From Rhodocollybia butyracea (lineage: Eukaryota; Basidiomycota; Agaricomycetes; Agaricales; Omphalotaceae), in assembly GCA_015501585.1 (NCBI GenBank), contig JADNRY010000305.1, positions 1 through 64,000 on the forward strand: 64,000 bases of DNA, written 5' to 3'. Below are positions 43,716 to 55,979 of the stretch, in pieces. A program made the position numbers and the translations under genes. A model generated the notes under the pieces. That model ran no database searches. It saw nothing but the letters and a program-made list of their open reading frames with translations, and was not told the origin of the DNA. The stretch's first letter is position 1; each line of letters starts with the position of its first letter.

Positions 43716-46538
43716 AACATAGATTGTCCAGATGCATGCGTCGCATTGTGCGAGAGTCCGAGATGCTGCCCTCTGTGCTTTATCTTCGGGATCTCACAAA
43801 GGATGGAGACTTTTCCGTGTGGGGTGGAGGCTATGCGGTACGCGTTTTTTCAAGCCTTTTTATCTACAGAATCATTTTCGTCACGGTGGTTTCTGATCAA
43901 TAATGTAGGACATCTGGAAGGGACAAACAGCAAATGGAGACCCAATATGTCTTAAGGTTCTTCGTGTCTTCGCCACGCCGGTGACCAGGAAGCAACTGTT
44001 CAAGGTTTTTTCTATAGCTCTTGCCTGGGCCATTAAATACATAGTACTCACGGAGTATGATGTACTAGGGTTTTTCTCAAGAAGTACTGGTCTGGAGTCA
44101 GTTGGACCATCCGAATATCCTTCCGTTTCTTGGAATAGATGTAGATCTCTTCCCCGAACGTTTCTGCTTGGTTTCACCGTGGTGTAATCACGGAAATGTT
44201 ATCAAATATCTAGAGACGCACCCCAAAGTGGACAAGATGAGAATTGTAAGTGATGTTATCTTGAGCATGTTCTAGTCCTTGTATCACCATCTACCGTTAC
44301 CATAGATTTTTGATATTGCTCAAGGACTCAAATACTTGCATTCACAAAATCCAGCCTTTGTCCATGGTGATTTGAAGGCAGTGCGTCCATTCATTCTACT
44401 ATTGTTACCTTGTTTTTGGAATATTTGAACAGGCTAATATCCTAGTATCTGAGCTTGGGTGTTGTCTTCTCGCCGATTTTGGTCTATCAATCAGTGTACT
44501 GCAAAGTTCTTCTTCGGCGACGGGAGATCCTCGTGGAAGTACTAGATGGATGGATCCCGAGATGTTCTATCCGACATATGCCAGAGCATCCATATCCACC
44601 GATATGTACGCTCTTGGCTGCACTATTCTTGAGGTAAGTATGTTCCATTTAGAAATTCAAACAGACAATGAATATCCATTGTGTTTGCGGAAGGTTGTTA
44701 CTGGTGCACCTCCTTTCCCTGAAATACACAGTGATGTTGCTGTCATCTCACATGTCATGGCTGGATTTCGTCCATTGCGGCCTGCAGATGGATTCTCTGA
44801 TGAACTGTGGGAAGTAGTGAAAGAATGCTGGGTCGATTCAAATAAAAGACCTAGTATTCGGGACTTTGTACTCATGTACTCCCGAATTTTTAGGGAGGCA
44901 AAGAGTGGGTACTCATTTGTGTAACGTGTGCTGTTAGTCTGATAGCTCAATATAGTTCATTATTCTGCATTAGGTACCTTGTCGAACGACGACGGCAACT
45001 TGGAGGCTGTGGAGATGAAACTGGATGAAAAATCTGACCATTTTTCTGAGATTTTAAATGTGAGTTTGAACCTGTGGAAATTTACGTTTATCAACAGAAT
45101 GGGGCTAGCAACATTATAACAGGAGACTGAGGCCACAGGGTCAGCTGTGCATTAGTTAGTGGGCGAGTCAAGTCCAGCGCGCGATCCGCCAGGTCTGACA
45201 AGTCCTTCCTCTAGCATCGTCGGATTGGCAGGGGAGCAGAGTGGTGACGATGGACCACCTCAGGATATATTGGATCAGCAAACATATAGAGAGCTAGCGT
45301 ATGCAACAGATCGACATCCAGATCAAGCTGTCATTCTTCTGGTGGGTCCGACTGGGCATGGAAAATCAAAAACTATCAACCGACTTTTTCGGCAAGATAT
45401 CTTTGAGGTTGGGGACGACATTTCAAGAGCTAAGGTGTGTTATGTTTAATTGAGGATATACCGCTTAATATTCACCAACCCTTTGCGCAGGTTATCCAGC
45501 GGGTGAAAGTGCCCGTCTATAACCCCGATACAAAGGTTACCGTGACTCTTGCTTTCGATGATACCCCAGGAAATACAGATACAGTTCACAGCGATCGAGC
45601 CACAAATTTTGCCCTCTTCGAGGCCTATAAAGAGCGTTACTTTCCGGAGACTCCAGCTTCCTCCCATTCCTTCCTGACAGCAAGTGATGGAGTTCGCCGT
45701 CATACATACCCCAATATCGTCCTCTTGATTGCGTCTTGGGACTCGATTACATTGGATGCACACGACCAAACAGAGCAGTCCATCCGAAAATCAATGTACA
45801 ACTTGGGTTGTTCAGGGTTGGTCGACCACGAGCGCACCAACGTCATCGTTGTTGTCACCAAATCAATATCCTCCTGGCATGAGTTCGACGACTTCACGAG
45901 TTCTATTGTAGAGAGGAAAGCTCAAACGCGATGGCAAATTGAAGCGTACAAACGTGAACTTATCATTGCTGATCTTCAACTTGAACTTTTTCCCAGAATA
46001 GCTCCATGGCCCATCGTATTTGTTGAGAATGGAAGTGAAATAGACGTGGACACTCCATACCCCCTATTACCGAATGGCGAGTTGAGCCATCAGAATTTAT
46101 TCGATGCAATTCGTCGTGTTATCGAACATCCACATGGAACTAGTGATCTTGCTGGGATGCATGTACTTGATGCGTTGTCTGGTCCTAAGCGCGCGCCTTT
46201 GCATCTACCATCGAATCCAGAAACAGAGATCCTTGTCAACAAAGTGGGTACAATAGCCTTCAATCAAAATGTTTCGGTGTTAACTTCTACCCCCCCTCCC
46301 AAGGAAGCTGTGTTATCGAATGTTGGCATTCAAATTGCCGAGGAGGATGCTGCTATTGAGAGGGTATGTGTTCTTTATTTCCTATCGGTCGTTTCCCACC
46401 GTCGTTTCATAGCTTCTATCCCTCGGATTCTCCTGCGACGTCGTCATCGAATCGTATTACAAATGCGGCAGGAATGAAGAGTTGACTGAGGATTATTTGT
46501 TTGATTATTGTAGTGTACCTGGGTCCTGGAGGCCTTAA
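43716..46538 (+). CDS. TKL-type kinase, AIG1-like GTPase and UBA2 in one predicted gene
   Basis: Exons 43716-43837, 43909-44004, 44069-44245, 44306-44380, 44433-44633 and 44694-44904 encode a kinase domain: CLKVLRV (Lys), EVLVWSQLDHPNILPFLGI, VHGDLKAANILV, LADFGLS, RWMDPEMF and CWVDSNKRPS. A possible splice (donor 44905 GTGGGT, acceptor before 44974) bypasses the TAA at 44922 and leads in phase through exons 44974-45059 and 45156-45434 to a P-loop GTPase. This has GPTGHGKS (about 45345), then in exon 45491-46363 FDDTPGNTDT (G3) and NVIVVVTKS (G4-like). Exon 46413-46538 completes a Rad23-type UBA2 (AAIERLLSLGFSCDVVIESY). If 44905 is not used, this is two adjacent genes. The first coding exon is unknown. 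Confidence 0.6.
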
Positions 46539-47427
46539 CCTCCGGAGTCTAATATTTCGAGAGGGCTAGAGATGCAGTTGAAGAGTCAATGAGAGCCGAT
46601 ACTACGAGTGAGCTAGATGGGAACCAGGCTAGTATATGATTACACGGCCTAATCGGCATAGTAGACGAAAGGGTACAAGAAACAAAGGCAGCAAGCTCGA
46701 CTCCTGAAGGGAAGGTGGACTGCGGGACCGGCGTAGGGACTGTAACAAGACCTCCTACCGAAGCACGTGGCTAGCTTAATACATGCTTACTATATAAATC
46801 TTCATGTTGCCCCAAGGGAGAGAGGAGATCCGAGAGGCGTCAAGGCAAAACCAAGTTCCTTTGCAGGTGTAGTTGCGCTGTGTTACGCTCGTTGCTAAAT
46901 CCCATTTAACCAGGAACTCAATCAAGATTGCTACTATCTGAATCATCCTCCTCTCCTTCCGAACCGTAGTGTAAATGTACACCTGAAACGCCAATAAACC
47001 AGATTTGCATTACCTCATGAATGAATTTAGCAGTAGAGGTAACCCCCCGACCATGAATAAATAGGAAGGGTAGAGCATCGCCGTCGTCGGGAAGAAACCA
47101 TGTGGCCGAAATGCGAAAGTGAGCGCGTACTAGGTTAACGAGCATCGGAATAGCGGCGCACCGTGGAAAAACGTGTTTGAGAGTGACTTCTAGGAGGAGT
47201 CTACTTTAGTACTTGCTCTCTGGTCACTTGCTATCGTTATCTTATCTTGAATTTGCATGTGATTTTGATTGAGTTTCGGGAACTAAGGCTCGTAATTCCA
47301 CTCCCTCACTTGGACCATCGTGTAACACCGCACTGCTCTCAGCGTACTCTTACTGTGAGGACTCTTTCTTTCATGGTTATTCGAGAAATAACAAGTCTTA
47401 GGCTGCGACCTTCAGCGGTTTCTAATT
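46539..47427. other. Spacer in cassette copy C
   Basis: No gene is recognised. About 600 bp (46620-47230) are absent from copies A and B and could be a later insertion; I see no terminal repeats. The last 190 bp match the upstream region of copy A and probably hold the promoter of the following gene. Confidence 0.4.
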
Positions 47428-49090
47428 ATGCCGGTTGCGACATCTACCATGTTTAACCACACGACCAGTTCCTCTGCTTCAAGCCCTCTTTCTGTGCTAA
47501 AATCTGCAGTGAATTCAGTCGAAATCAACTCAGATATTCCCAACAAACAGGCCAATGTGAAACAGGGCCGAGCCTTGGAGAAGATTTACAACCGGGCAGC
47601 GCGAGCTTTCTTGAACAGGAACGTTACGCTTACACACGAATTACTCGAAACCGGGTTCAAATCTCTGCAAACAGTACCTTTTACTGCCTCTGTCTTTCGG
47701 AAATGGGACATTTTACGGATAACTTTTGACACTATGCTGTACACTTCGCCTCCTACACCGTCGATGGGAATTTCTTCACTGAATGATATGCTATCCAAAA
47801 CTCCGCAAGGCTTTGTCGACGACATGTACAATCGCTCTTTAGAACTATTTAGAGAGCCCGAGGGAAATGCGTCACTACCATCGCATGTTCTCTCTGCGCT
47901 TGTCTATTCCAGTTTGAAAACGGACGCGCCAGACGTCGGAAGAAGGATGATTGAGGACTGGTTGGTAGGGAGAGCAGATTCCGAAAATCTATCATCGTCC
48001 TGGATGTCATCATCATCATCTTCTCCAACACAGGATGGATATGACGCCGATGGCTCGGTCAACGGGGATAGCCCAAAGGACGGAATTAGCTTAGGCGATG
48101 CAGGGGATGGATATTCCAAGATCCTCGAACTTTATTGCATCCAAGTCCTGCCCAAGCTGGAGCAATGGGAATATGCAACCGAGTTTCTGGAATACGAAAG
48201 CGAGCTTGATCCGGAAGCAAGAGATGTGAGTGCCCTATTATGATATTAGGACTAATCTGAAATTGGAAATACAGAATCTCAAGCAATCTCTGCGTTCTCT
48301 CCATGCACAAGCCATCGCTTCACGTCTTCCGTCTTCCTCATTCTCCTCGCCATTTTCATCAACCATGTTATCACCGCCTTCGTCCGCGAGAAGAACGTAT
48401 TCTCCGGCTCCTTCAACATCCTCATCCTCTTCCTCTCTCTCCACCACTTCCACACACACCGTTGTTCCTTCGACTCCCAGAGCAAAGCCGCCACTTGCCG
48501 CGTCCGCCGAAGTCCCCGAGGAAGGCAGCGCTGAGGGTTCCGACGGGACTATTACCCCGCGCCAGCGACCCACCGTAAGATCTCGCAGCTCCAAGGGAAA
48601 AGGAAAGCAGAGATCAAGGACACCTCTCCCGTCCACACCCCCTTCTTCTGGAGCTGCAAGCGCACATGCCCATCCGCTCAACTCAAAGTCGCTGACACCT
48701 TTATCCCTTCCCAAAACACATCTCAACTCCTCTCCGCCGAGAAGACAGAATCTCGATACCTTTTCTCTGATCAAGGCCAGCTTAGGTCCCTATACGGGGC
48801 AGATCATTAGAGCTAGCTCCGCAAACAAGATAGCGAGCCTAATGGTGGTATTTCTAGTCATACCTATCTTGTCGCTGCTCGTGCGGATGCTTCGACGACA
48901 GCGGCTTTCGGCTGGGTCAAGACTTGGGGGTGGAGGTACTAGCGTGGATCTCGTGCGACAGCGTTTACATGCTGTAAATGCGAGCACCAGTGCTGTGGGA
49001 GCTTTGAGCAAGCTTCTTGCGAATGCTTGGTGGGTGATTATCCGCGTTGTGTTGGACGCTGTGAAGATGGCTGGGAGTGGTTTGGTTTGA
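47428..49090 (+). CDS. Tail-anchored TPR-like protein, perhaps PEX26/Pex15-like
   Basis: Exons 47428-48225 and 48275-49090, joined at a phase-0 intron of 49 bp, give a protein of about 537 residues. The N-terminal half is helical (ALEKIYNRAARAFLNRN, LTHELLETGFKSLQ, YSKILELYCIQVLPKLEQWEYA), as in TPR-like repeats. The middle is Ser/Pro-rich and low-complexity. The C-terminal region has one hydrophobic segment (MVVFLVIPILSLLVRML) followed by Arg residues and a short tail. This layout resembles tail-anchored peroxisomal Pex15/PEX26 proteins, which anchor the Pex1-Pex6 ATPases. That identity is a guess from architecture and not from a motif. A dead copy lies at 36523 and a relic at 42735. Confidence 0.8.
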
Positions 49091-49337
49091 ACTAGAACCT
49101 ATATATATATATAAACGTTGGCTGCTGGAACTATCATACCCCCCTATGTTACTAGTACTGTTATAATACAACTTCGTCGCTCTAAACGCCCAATATCATG
49201 GGCGCTTGTTCAACTGTTACATCCAATCTGGTGCGAACGCATCCACCTTGAAAGAAGTCTCTACTGTTCCCTTTTTCTACGTGGCAAAAGAATTACCATT
49301 CCTCCTCAACAATAGAATCCAATTTTTACGCAAATAA

Positions 49338-50928
49338 ATGGTGGCGAAGGGCAAGAGGTGAAAATTATGCTCGAATTTTGATTGTTGAGATGTGCAAAGT
49401 TAACTTTAGTCTAGGGCACGATCTTCAAGGCATCTAGAAGACCAAGCGCAATCAGTGGAAGCTTCAGAAGCTGAAAGTTCTCAAAGTACACCTGCTCCTC
49501 CCGCCAAACGATGTATGTCTCTTAACATTCTTCTTGAAACAGACCCTGGCCAACCTTTTTTTTTCCAACCAGCGAGACATCGCGCTGAAACTCGACCTTG
49601 TCCTATCTGCAACGAACAAATTCCTCTCCGGCTGCTCGGAAAACATGCTGAACTTGAGGCTTCTCGTGTAGATGAAATCATTGGCCACATCGGTTCAGAC
49701 GAACCCTTTCTTGATCTCTCATACGAATCCTACGCTTTCGCTTTTCCTGCGCCTGATGCCGTCGCGTCAACATCAGCCCTGGCATCTTCGTCTCGCTCAG
49801 CTTCTTCCGGAACAGGAAGACGTTCCGCCGTTCGTGCGCGCCAGTCTATTCTTGAAAAAACGCATCCTATAAAGGCACAAAGAGCACATTCTACGGTGGT
49901 GACCAAAACTATTCAAGGCATCAAGCGGAACCGCAAAAACCGCCATGCAAAACTGCGAGACATGACCAGGGAAGACGACGAGGGTCATCTGGGCTCAAGG
50001 CTGCGGTATACTTCTGCTCGGGGAGAGATTGTCTGTCCTGTGTGCTTGGCTACGGTTACGGGGGACGAGGAAGTGCAGGACGCGCATGTGGAGGCCTGCG
50101 TAACAAACGAGTCGAGGAGGCTAGAGGAGGAGCGAGAGAGGCGAGAGATGCAGCAGAGAGAAGAGGCTGAAGAAGTCGATCTTGAAGGCGAAGCTGACGC
50201 TGCAGGTTATTTCGGCAACGTTAGAGGTAAATGAGACTTTTTTGTTCTGCAAGTATCTCAAAACTGAACAGACAACCCCTGATAGGAACGGGCTTTCATT
50301 CACGAAATCACAATGAGCACGATGTCGAGGACGATATCGACATTGACGGAGATGACGCTGAGATTTTTGGAACTGCGCAATTTGACGAAGGCGATATCCT
50401 CGATGTAGAAACGATTCCTGTATCTACTACTTCTTCAGCCCGAACTCTGCCCACTTCTGTACTCGAACAGGATGGAGATCAGCCAGCAAAGGTGCTAAGA
50501 GGGTTGATCGCTGCAAACAAGGCACGGCATATTCTTATGGATGCAACTGGTATCTCAGAAATGGATCAAGTCGACGTTGCTATCATTATGGCGAAAAAGA
50601 AAGGAGATCGTGGTGCTCTAGTTACCGCACTAGAAAACAAAGTCAAACTTTTGGTGCGTCCTTCCGCTCCCCTCTGTCCGCTTTTTTCTGGGTTTAACTT
50701 TTTCCACAGGAGAATCCAGTCAATGATTCACAATCTCCTACGCCGTCTCCAAATGATCCTGCTCTATGCCGTATCTGTCTTGATCCATACAGTGAACCGA
50801 CTGTGTCCACTGGATGCTGGCATACATGCTGTCGGGAATGTTGGTTACGCTGTTTAGGCTCAACCAAGTTGTGCCCGATTTGTAAACGAATTACTGCGGC
50901 TATAGATTTACGAAGGGTGTATCTTTGA
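49338..50928 (+). CDS. RNF220-like RING E3 ubiquitin ligase
   Basis: Exons 49338-49357, 49415-50226, 50286-50653 and 50710-50928 join in phase from ATG at 49338 (MVAKGKR, then ARSSRHLEDQ). Near residues 70-90 a zinc-binding motif reads CPICNEQIPLRLLGKHAE. A second, IVCPVCLATVTG...HVEAC, lies at about 220-245. The C-terminus is a RING of RNF220 type: CRICLDPYSEP, GCWHTCCRECWLR, LCPICKRIT, ending DLRRVYL. RNF220 proteins are nuclear E3 ligases that transfer ubiquitin with an E2 enzyme; the fungal substrates are unknown. It converges with the UbiA gene, with about 130 bp between stops. Confidence 0.88.
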
Positions 50929-51059
50929 CTGCAGCATGTGTTCTTCACTCGACTAGCCGCGGTGCTTGTAATGCGAGGGCGTATATAGTGGTATATTGAA
51001 TTGTCCGACTAGCTAATCAAAACAGTTTTTTCCACTAGGGAGTTAAGTCCGATATCTCA

Positions 51060-52538
51060 TCACTGGTACACCTTTATAAGCTGAATACTATAAACATAAT
51101 CGATAACCAGTCCCAGCCAAATTATGCATCCTAGCCGCCCTTGGCTGTTGAAATTATCTGCAGCCAGTGAGACAAGTATCAAGATAGTCCAACGCATCGC
51201 ACTCACCCCAGCAGCTCTGTGGGATTTCCAAGTCCACAGTTTTCCATTGCCAAATCAGATGCAACAGTAGTCCGCCTACAGATATAACATAGAAGGCTGG
51301 GCCCTGTCCATTTAGAATACCGGCACTACAGAATAATATCACGAAAACGCTTCCGCATGCTGTGAGAAGTGGACGTATATGCGAGCCGAAAAGTATCGCC
51401 GTGGACCGCACGCCCATCTTGACATCGTCCTCGATATCCTGGCATGCGTAGATTGTATCTATGGACGAATCAAAAGCAAGTCTTTCGGGGAACGAGATAC
51501 ACACACCATATAACATTGTCCAGGACCAACATCCGGACATCGCAGTCACCAACAAAGGTGAATTGAACGTATTTGTTGTCGACACCCAAGCAGTAACTAG
51601 TCCGAAGTTCATAGCAAATCCAAGCCATGCTTGAGGCCAGTACCTACGGAATCTATGGTCAGTATCTGACTGCATTGGAAGAAACTGCAGCTAGTAAGTA
51701 CGTGACCCGCTTGAGCAAGGGATAGATCGCGAATCTAGTGGCCGATACAAGGATGTGGATCGAGATATCGTGAGACTTCATGCTTCAAGGACGAAAACAA
51801 AGGGTCAAGTACTTACATCGGCAAGAGTTGAACCAGCGCCACCCAAAGTCTACGGGGGATCATGGTTCCACTTGTTAGCTAGCGATTCTCGGAGAGCCCC
51901 ACCTTCAAAGAAAGAATTGAAACTCACGCCAGGTCTTCAACGGTGAAATAAAACCATGCGATGCCAATAGCGTACTGGATCAAGACATATATCGAGGCCG
52001 CGAAGACTGAGATACGCCCGCTCGCCAGAGGTCTGTTTTTAGTCCTTTCTGTGACAAAACAGCATAAATTCAAAGCAAATACACGCAAACAGTACAGAAC
52101 CCACCAACTCCAGCATCCATTTTACGATCGAAAATATCGTTAATGGTGCAGGCAGAAGACCGTATGATGAATGCTCCGACCAGGCATTGCATCAAGTGGA
52201 AAGTGTACGTATTCCAGGGCATCTTAACGGAGTAAGCTGCCATAGTTAGACCCCAAGCTATGGCGAGTGAGTACTTGGCGAGGGAACGACTCGAAAGCCA
52301 GAGAGCGTACCAAAAGGCCAAAACATGAGCTTGATCCCTGTGGGCTACAAAAATGGTTCAGCCATAATGAAGAGTAGGTATAGAACAGCCGTACTTTTTC
52401 TAGGCGAATGAGCTCTAGATAGGGACGAACAAAAGGTGGGAAAGGTTCTAGGGGCTTTCTTTTCACATCCAGAAACTCAGCCTGGGTGAACTCCGAGGGG
52501 GCTAGCGGGGTCATTTTTTCGGTGAGGTTGGCAGGCAT
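51060..52538 (-). CDS. UbiA-family prenyltransferase (COQ2-like)
   Basis: The minus-strand gene starts MPANLTEKMTPLAP at 52538 and has about seven exons with 45-60 bp introns. The first Asp-rich motif is NDIFDRKMD (about 52130-52105), preceded by RSSACTI and followed by RPLASGR. The second is DTIYACQDIEDDVK, formed across an intron at about 51465-51420, then GVRSTA. Several hydrophobic helices follow, and the last exon ends LIKVYQ at 51060. UbiA enzymes attach a polyprenyl chain to an aromatic acceptor; COQ2 makes the ubiquinone precursor. No obvious mitochondrial leader is seen, so a role in meroterpenoid synthesis is possible. Confidence 0.87.
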
Positions 52539-54507
52539 CGTCAGAAAGTACGAAAATGAAAAACTGGTTCTATCCCAGCAAGAGTATTTATACTGGATTT
52601 CTCTAAAGTCTTTGACTGAACTAACCAAGGATGAACGGCGGTGAATCAATCCCACTTACGCCCAGGTATTCACGCCTCTGACCAGGCACTGACACTGAAA
52701 GGGTGAGATGCGGAGATTCTTAGTTCGAAATGTACACTAGCCCGGAGCATGCACTTTATGCCCCTTACTCGGGCTTTCTTGAAGGTTGTGAGTTGTGTGA
52801 TACCAATCTGCAAAGCTCAGCAATCAAAGGCGGATACAGAACGATGGCAGTACTGACATCATGCTTGCCCACAAAAATTTCGAGGGTATAGCGGAAGATT
52901 CGCAGAGGCATACAAAATCTTGAGTAAGTTTGTAGTGTGGGTCACAGGTTGAGACTTGAGTAAGTATAGTGCTCCCGACTCTACACGTTGAGATAAGAAC
53001 TCATAGGAAAAAACATAGCGTCTAGCGTCCAAAATTGCATTTTGATATTGATGCTTACCACCTTGCTTCTTTAGTTTGCCACTGATTTTTGACAAGTACT
53101 GTCAGTAGCTAGAGGCAACACTAAAATAGTGCTTTCGGGCCCGAGCCACTCGGATAAAAGCTTCTGCTTTGCCGTCGTAAGGTATTAGACTTTACAGTTC
53201 GACTGTGTCCCAGGTTCTCGGAGAGGCAAATATATCGCTCTACTCTAGGAGTATTCAATCAATACTCATTAACCATCTGACGGAGAGCTGAAGTTACTTG
53301 ATTCCAATCGCATACCAATGACCTTGATAATCTTGAGACGGTTTTGTCTTCCCCATCTTCAAATATTTCGTTCGTACCGATCTTCAACTATCGTTACTTA
53401 CGCACGTCATACTGTACGTAGCAGTCCAGGAATGAAGACAAGATAACACTTGACCCTTACAGCTCGTGGGCCAAGCAGGCCAGTCACTGTACGGTGGTGC
53501 ACTTTGACATCATCTGTTAACAACTTGGACCCTTTCGCATCAGATCTGGTTCATGTCTGTCGGGTATTAAGGTGGCTCGCTATCATTGTATGTAGTTTCG
53601 CTGGAGTAGGATCACAGTCGTCTCTGTGCTGGTAACGGTATGCTACGACATTTTGAGCATCCACGACTCGGGGATCAAGTGAGCTTTACGCCTCTGAGGT
53701 TGGCTGAAAGATCGACCGACTAGGAGAAACGAGGATTCGGAACCATTTCGGTACTGCGAATCTAGGGTACAGCAGTGGCCAGTCTCGGGTAACTCGGGCA
53801 GCTCGAGGCTTGTTCGCTTGATACACTCGCAGGATTAGGAAAGGTGGAAGCCAAAGAAAGGGCACGTATGGGAACATACCATAACAAAGAAGCGAAGGTT
53901 GTTCAGAAAGAACGATGCGGACGGCGAGTGACTGTATTACTTACTTTGATGTGAGTGAGGTCTGGGAGACTAACTATCACCTCGAAATCGATAAAAACCA
54001 CAATATTTAGACGGTGTCCGACAGGCGTTAAGCTGTATACTATGGAAAGTTCCGCTAGAAAGATCTGGATGGACAAGATGCAAAAGCCAACGAAGCTTCT
54101 AATGTAAACGTGGTCCGAAGGGAATGGACTCGTCAAGGATCGTTTCATCACTCAAAGATTAGTAGCCGGGGAACTGTTGGTCACTCAGGAACACCCGACA
54201 TGATTTTGGTCATCAGAACGAAAAGCAGTCGAAAAGGAGTTTCGAGAGTATGGAGGACAATTTGTAGAACAATCTGAAAAGCTTGAGCTAGAATGAAAAG
54301 AATTGGGGTGCAATTCGAATACGATGGCACTAAAACGGGGGAAACCTGGGGAGAAATTCACTGAGGCCACCACAGGATATTACAAGAGAGCAAATGGCTA
54401 CATATTTGATTTAATGACAGCGCAGCATACCAGACAGAAAGGGTAACGTACCGAGCTACAGTCTTACAACCGTACAGGGACTGGCTTGAATCGAGTACTG
54501 CCTCAGG
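52539..54507. other. Long intergenic region
   Basis: I see no convincing gene in 2 kb. Two minus-strand frames at 53686-53877 and 53903-54151 have hydrophobic runs (VGFCILSIQIFLAELSIVYS), and a GTAAGTAAT donor follows the second. I could not build a consistent gene. Promoter sequence for the UbiA gene should lie just above 52538. Confidence 0.4.
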
Positions 54508-55702
54508 TTACTCTGCCATCTTCTCGGCTCCAAAATACTCCTCCACCAGCTCCTTCTTCTTGAGCTCCAGTAAGACATGCTCCATTTCTACTCTAGTCGG
54601 CATTTTAGGAGGCAAAAGGTCCTCTACAGAAAGGAAGGGGATATATGACGCGGCTGTTTGGGCATGGAGATGTGCTTGATCTGCTAGTGCAGAACCTGTC
54701 GGCGCTGTACTGGGTGATGTATTCTTCGGTCGCTTATCCGAGGAAGGTGGGTCCGAGTCACCATCTGTACCATCCGCGGTCTCAGCTTTTCGTTTCGACT
54801 TGATTTCTGAGCCATGGGAACCATTGACTGATACATGGGAGGGTTCTGGCCGAATCATTTTGGGAATCGGTTCGTCTTCGGGAAGACCTAGAGAATCGCG
54901 TAAAGTCGTATAGGCTTCCTCCCATTCTGCGATAGTTGAAGTTCAGTTTCAAAATCCCCAAAGTGATGCACACGTACCTTCTTCCTCCGCCAGTCGCTCC
55001 GATTCCAACAGTATATCGTCTTGCTCGTCCAAATCACCATAGTAAGCAGGTCCCTGGTTCATGAATTTTTTGTAATATGCCAATGTTTGGTTTGCTTCAT
55101 CGTCCTCTATTTTTCGACTTTGAAAAAGCTCACGGACGCCAGGGAGTTCTTTGGCTCGTCCAAAGTATCTATTATTTGGCGAGTGAGATTTTGATCTATC
55201 TGTTTGATAAAGAACGCACTTGTAACCCTTCGTGCCAGGCACTTCTTTTCCATCGTCGTCCAGCATGGCGACATTTCTACGATAGTTCGCCCCGCCAAGT
55301 GCCACGATTTGGTTTTCCCAGTGTCTTTTCTCTCTCATTAATCTGTTGATTTCATCGTTGAGATCCCTGACTTCATATTCAGTTAAACCAGCTACAAATT
55401 AATGATAGAATGCGTTAGTACAATAAGCACAATTCCAATGAAACCACGCACCGTCTTGGATTTTCGACACCTTTCGACTAATTTCTCGCAAGATTTCACC
55501 TCTCCACCGTTCACATTCCCGCAAACTTTTGCAAGCACTGGCCATGCGTGGCCGACGGTCTGCGCGAGTTCCCAGTCCAAGCTCAGCGGCTTGAGCTTCT
55601 CGGAACCGGTAAAGCATAGATTGGGCTTTCTCCTCATTACGCGCCTGCACATTATACAGGTGTAAGTTCTGAGTAGTATTAGCGGAAAAGAAGAATTACC
55701 AT
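54508..55702 (-). CDS. ISY1: Pre-mRNA-splicing factor ISY1
   Basis: The conserved ISY1 N-terminus is clear: ARNEEKAQSMLYRFREAQ, RRPRMASACKSL, CERWRGEILREISRKVSKIQD, then after an intron LTEYEVRDLNDEINRLMREK and HWENQI, and after another intron KYFGRAKELPGVRELF. The C-terminal part is divergent and low-complexity, ending KELVEEYFGAEKMAE at 54508. The start codon stands alone: ATG at 55702-55700 is followed directly by an intron (55645-55699), and exon 2 resumes GCGCGTAAT, giving M|ARNEEK. ISY1 is a component of the NineTeen complex in the active spliceosome and acts in the nucleus. Confidence 0.93.
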
Positions 55703-55979
55703 TTTTACGAGGTTGGTTGTGAAGGTTGGGGATAGGCGTCTGATCAGCGCCAATTCTCGTCTCCTTATATTTATTATTATCAAGTTCAATTGAATAAGTA
55801 CTACTACTACTACTTTTTTTCAAGTCCATCACAAGAATGAGTGAAGGACTTTTGTATTGAAGTAAGAGACCTCATAAGAATACAATGAAGCAGAGGCTAA
55901 AAAATAACAGCTGGAGAAACCCCGATTTGAACCCATGTTACGACGAAATAAATAGTACGAGTTAGTACTTCATCCATAG

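Larger units (their letters stand above)
46330..49490 (+). repeat. Segmental duplication, copy C
   Basis: It is the counterpart of 36159-38692. It contains the UBA2 exon pair, an enlarged spacer, the intact tail-anchored gene and the start of the intact RNF220-like gene. Because the genes downstream are complete here, this is the best candidate for the parental locus. Confidence 0.85.

Noticed and set aside
48303..48578. His/Pro-rich plus frame of 91 codons
   Set aside because: It is the alternative frame of the low-complexity exon of the 47428 gene.
53686..54151. Possible two-exon membrane protein on the minus strand
   Set aside because: No consistent splice acceptor in phase and no family; left as intergenic.
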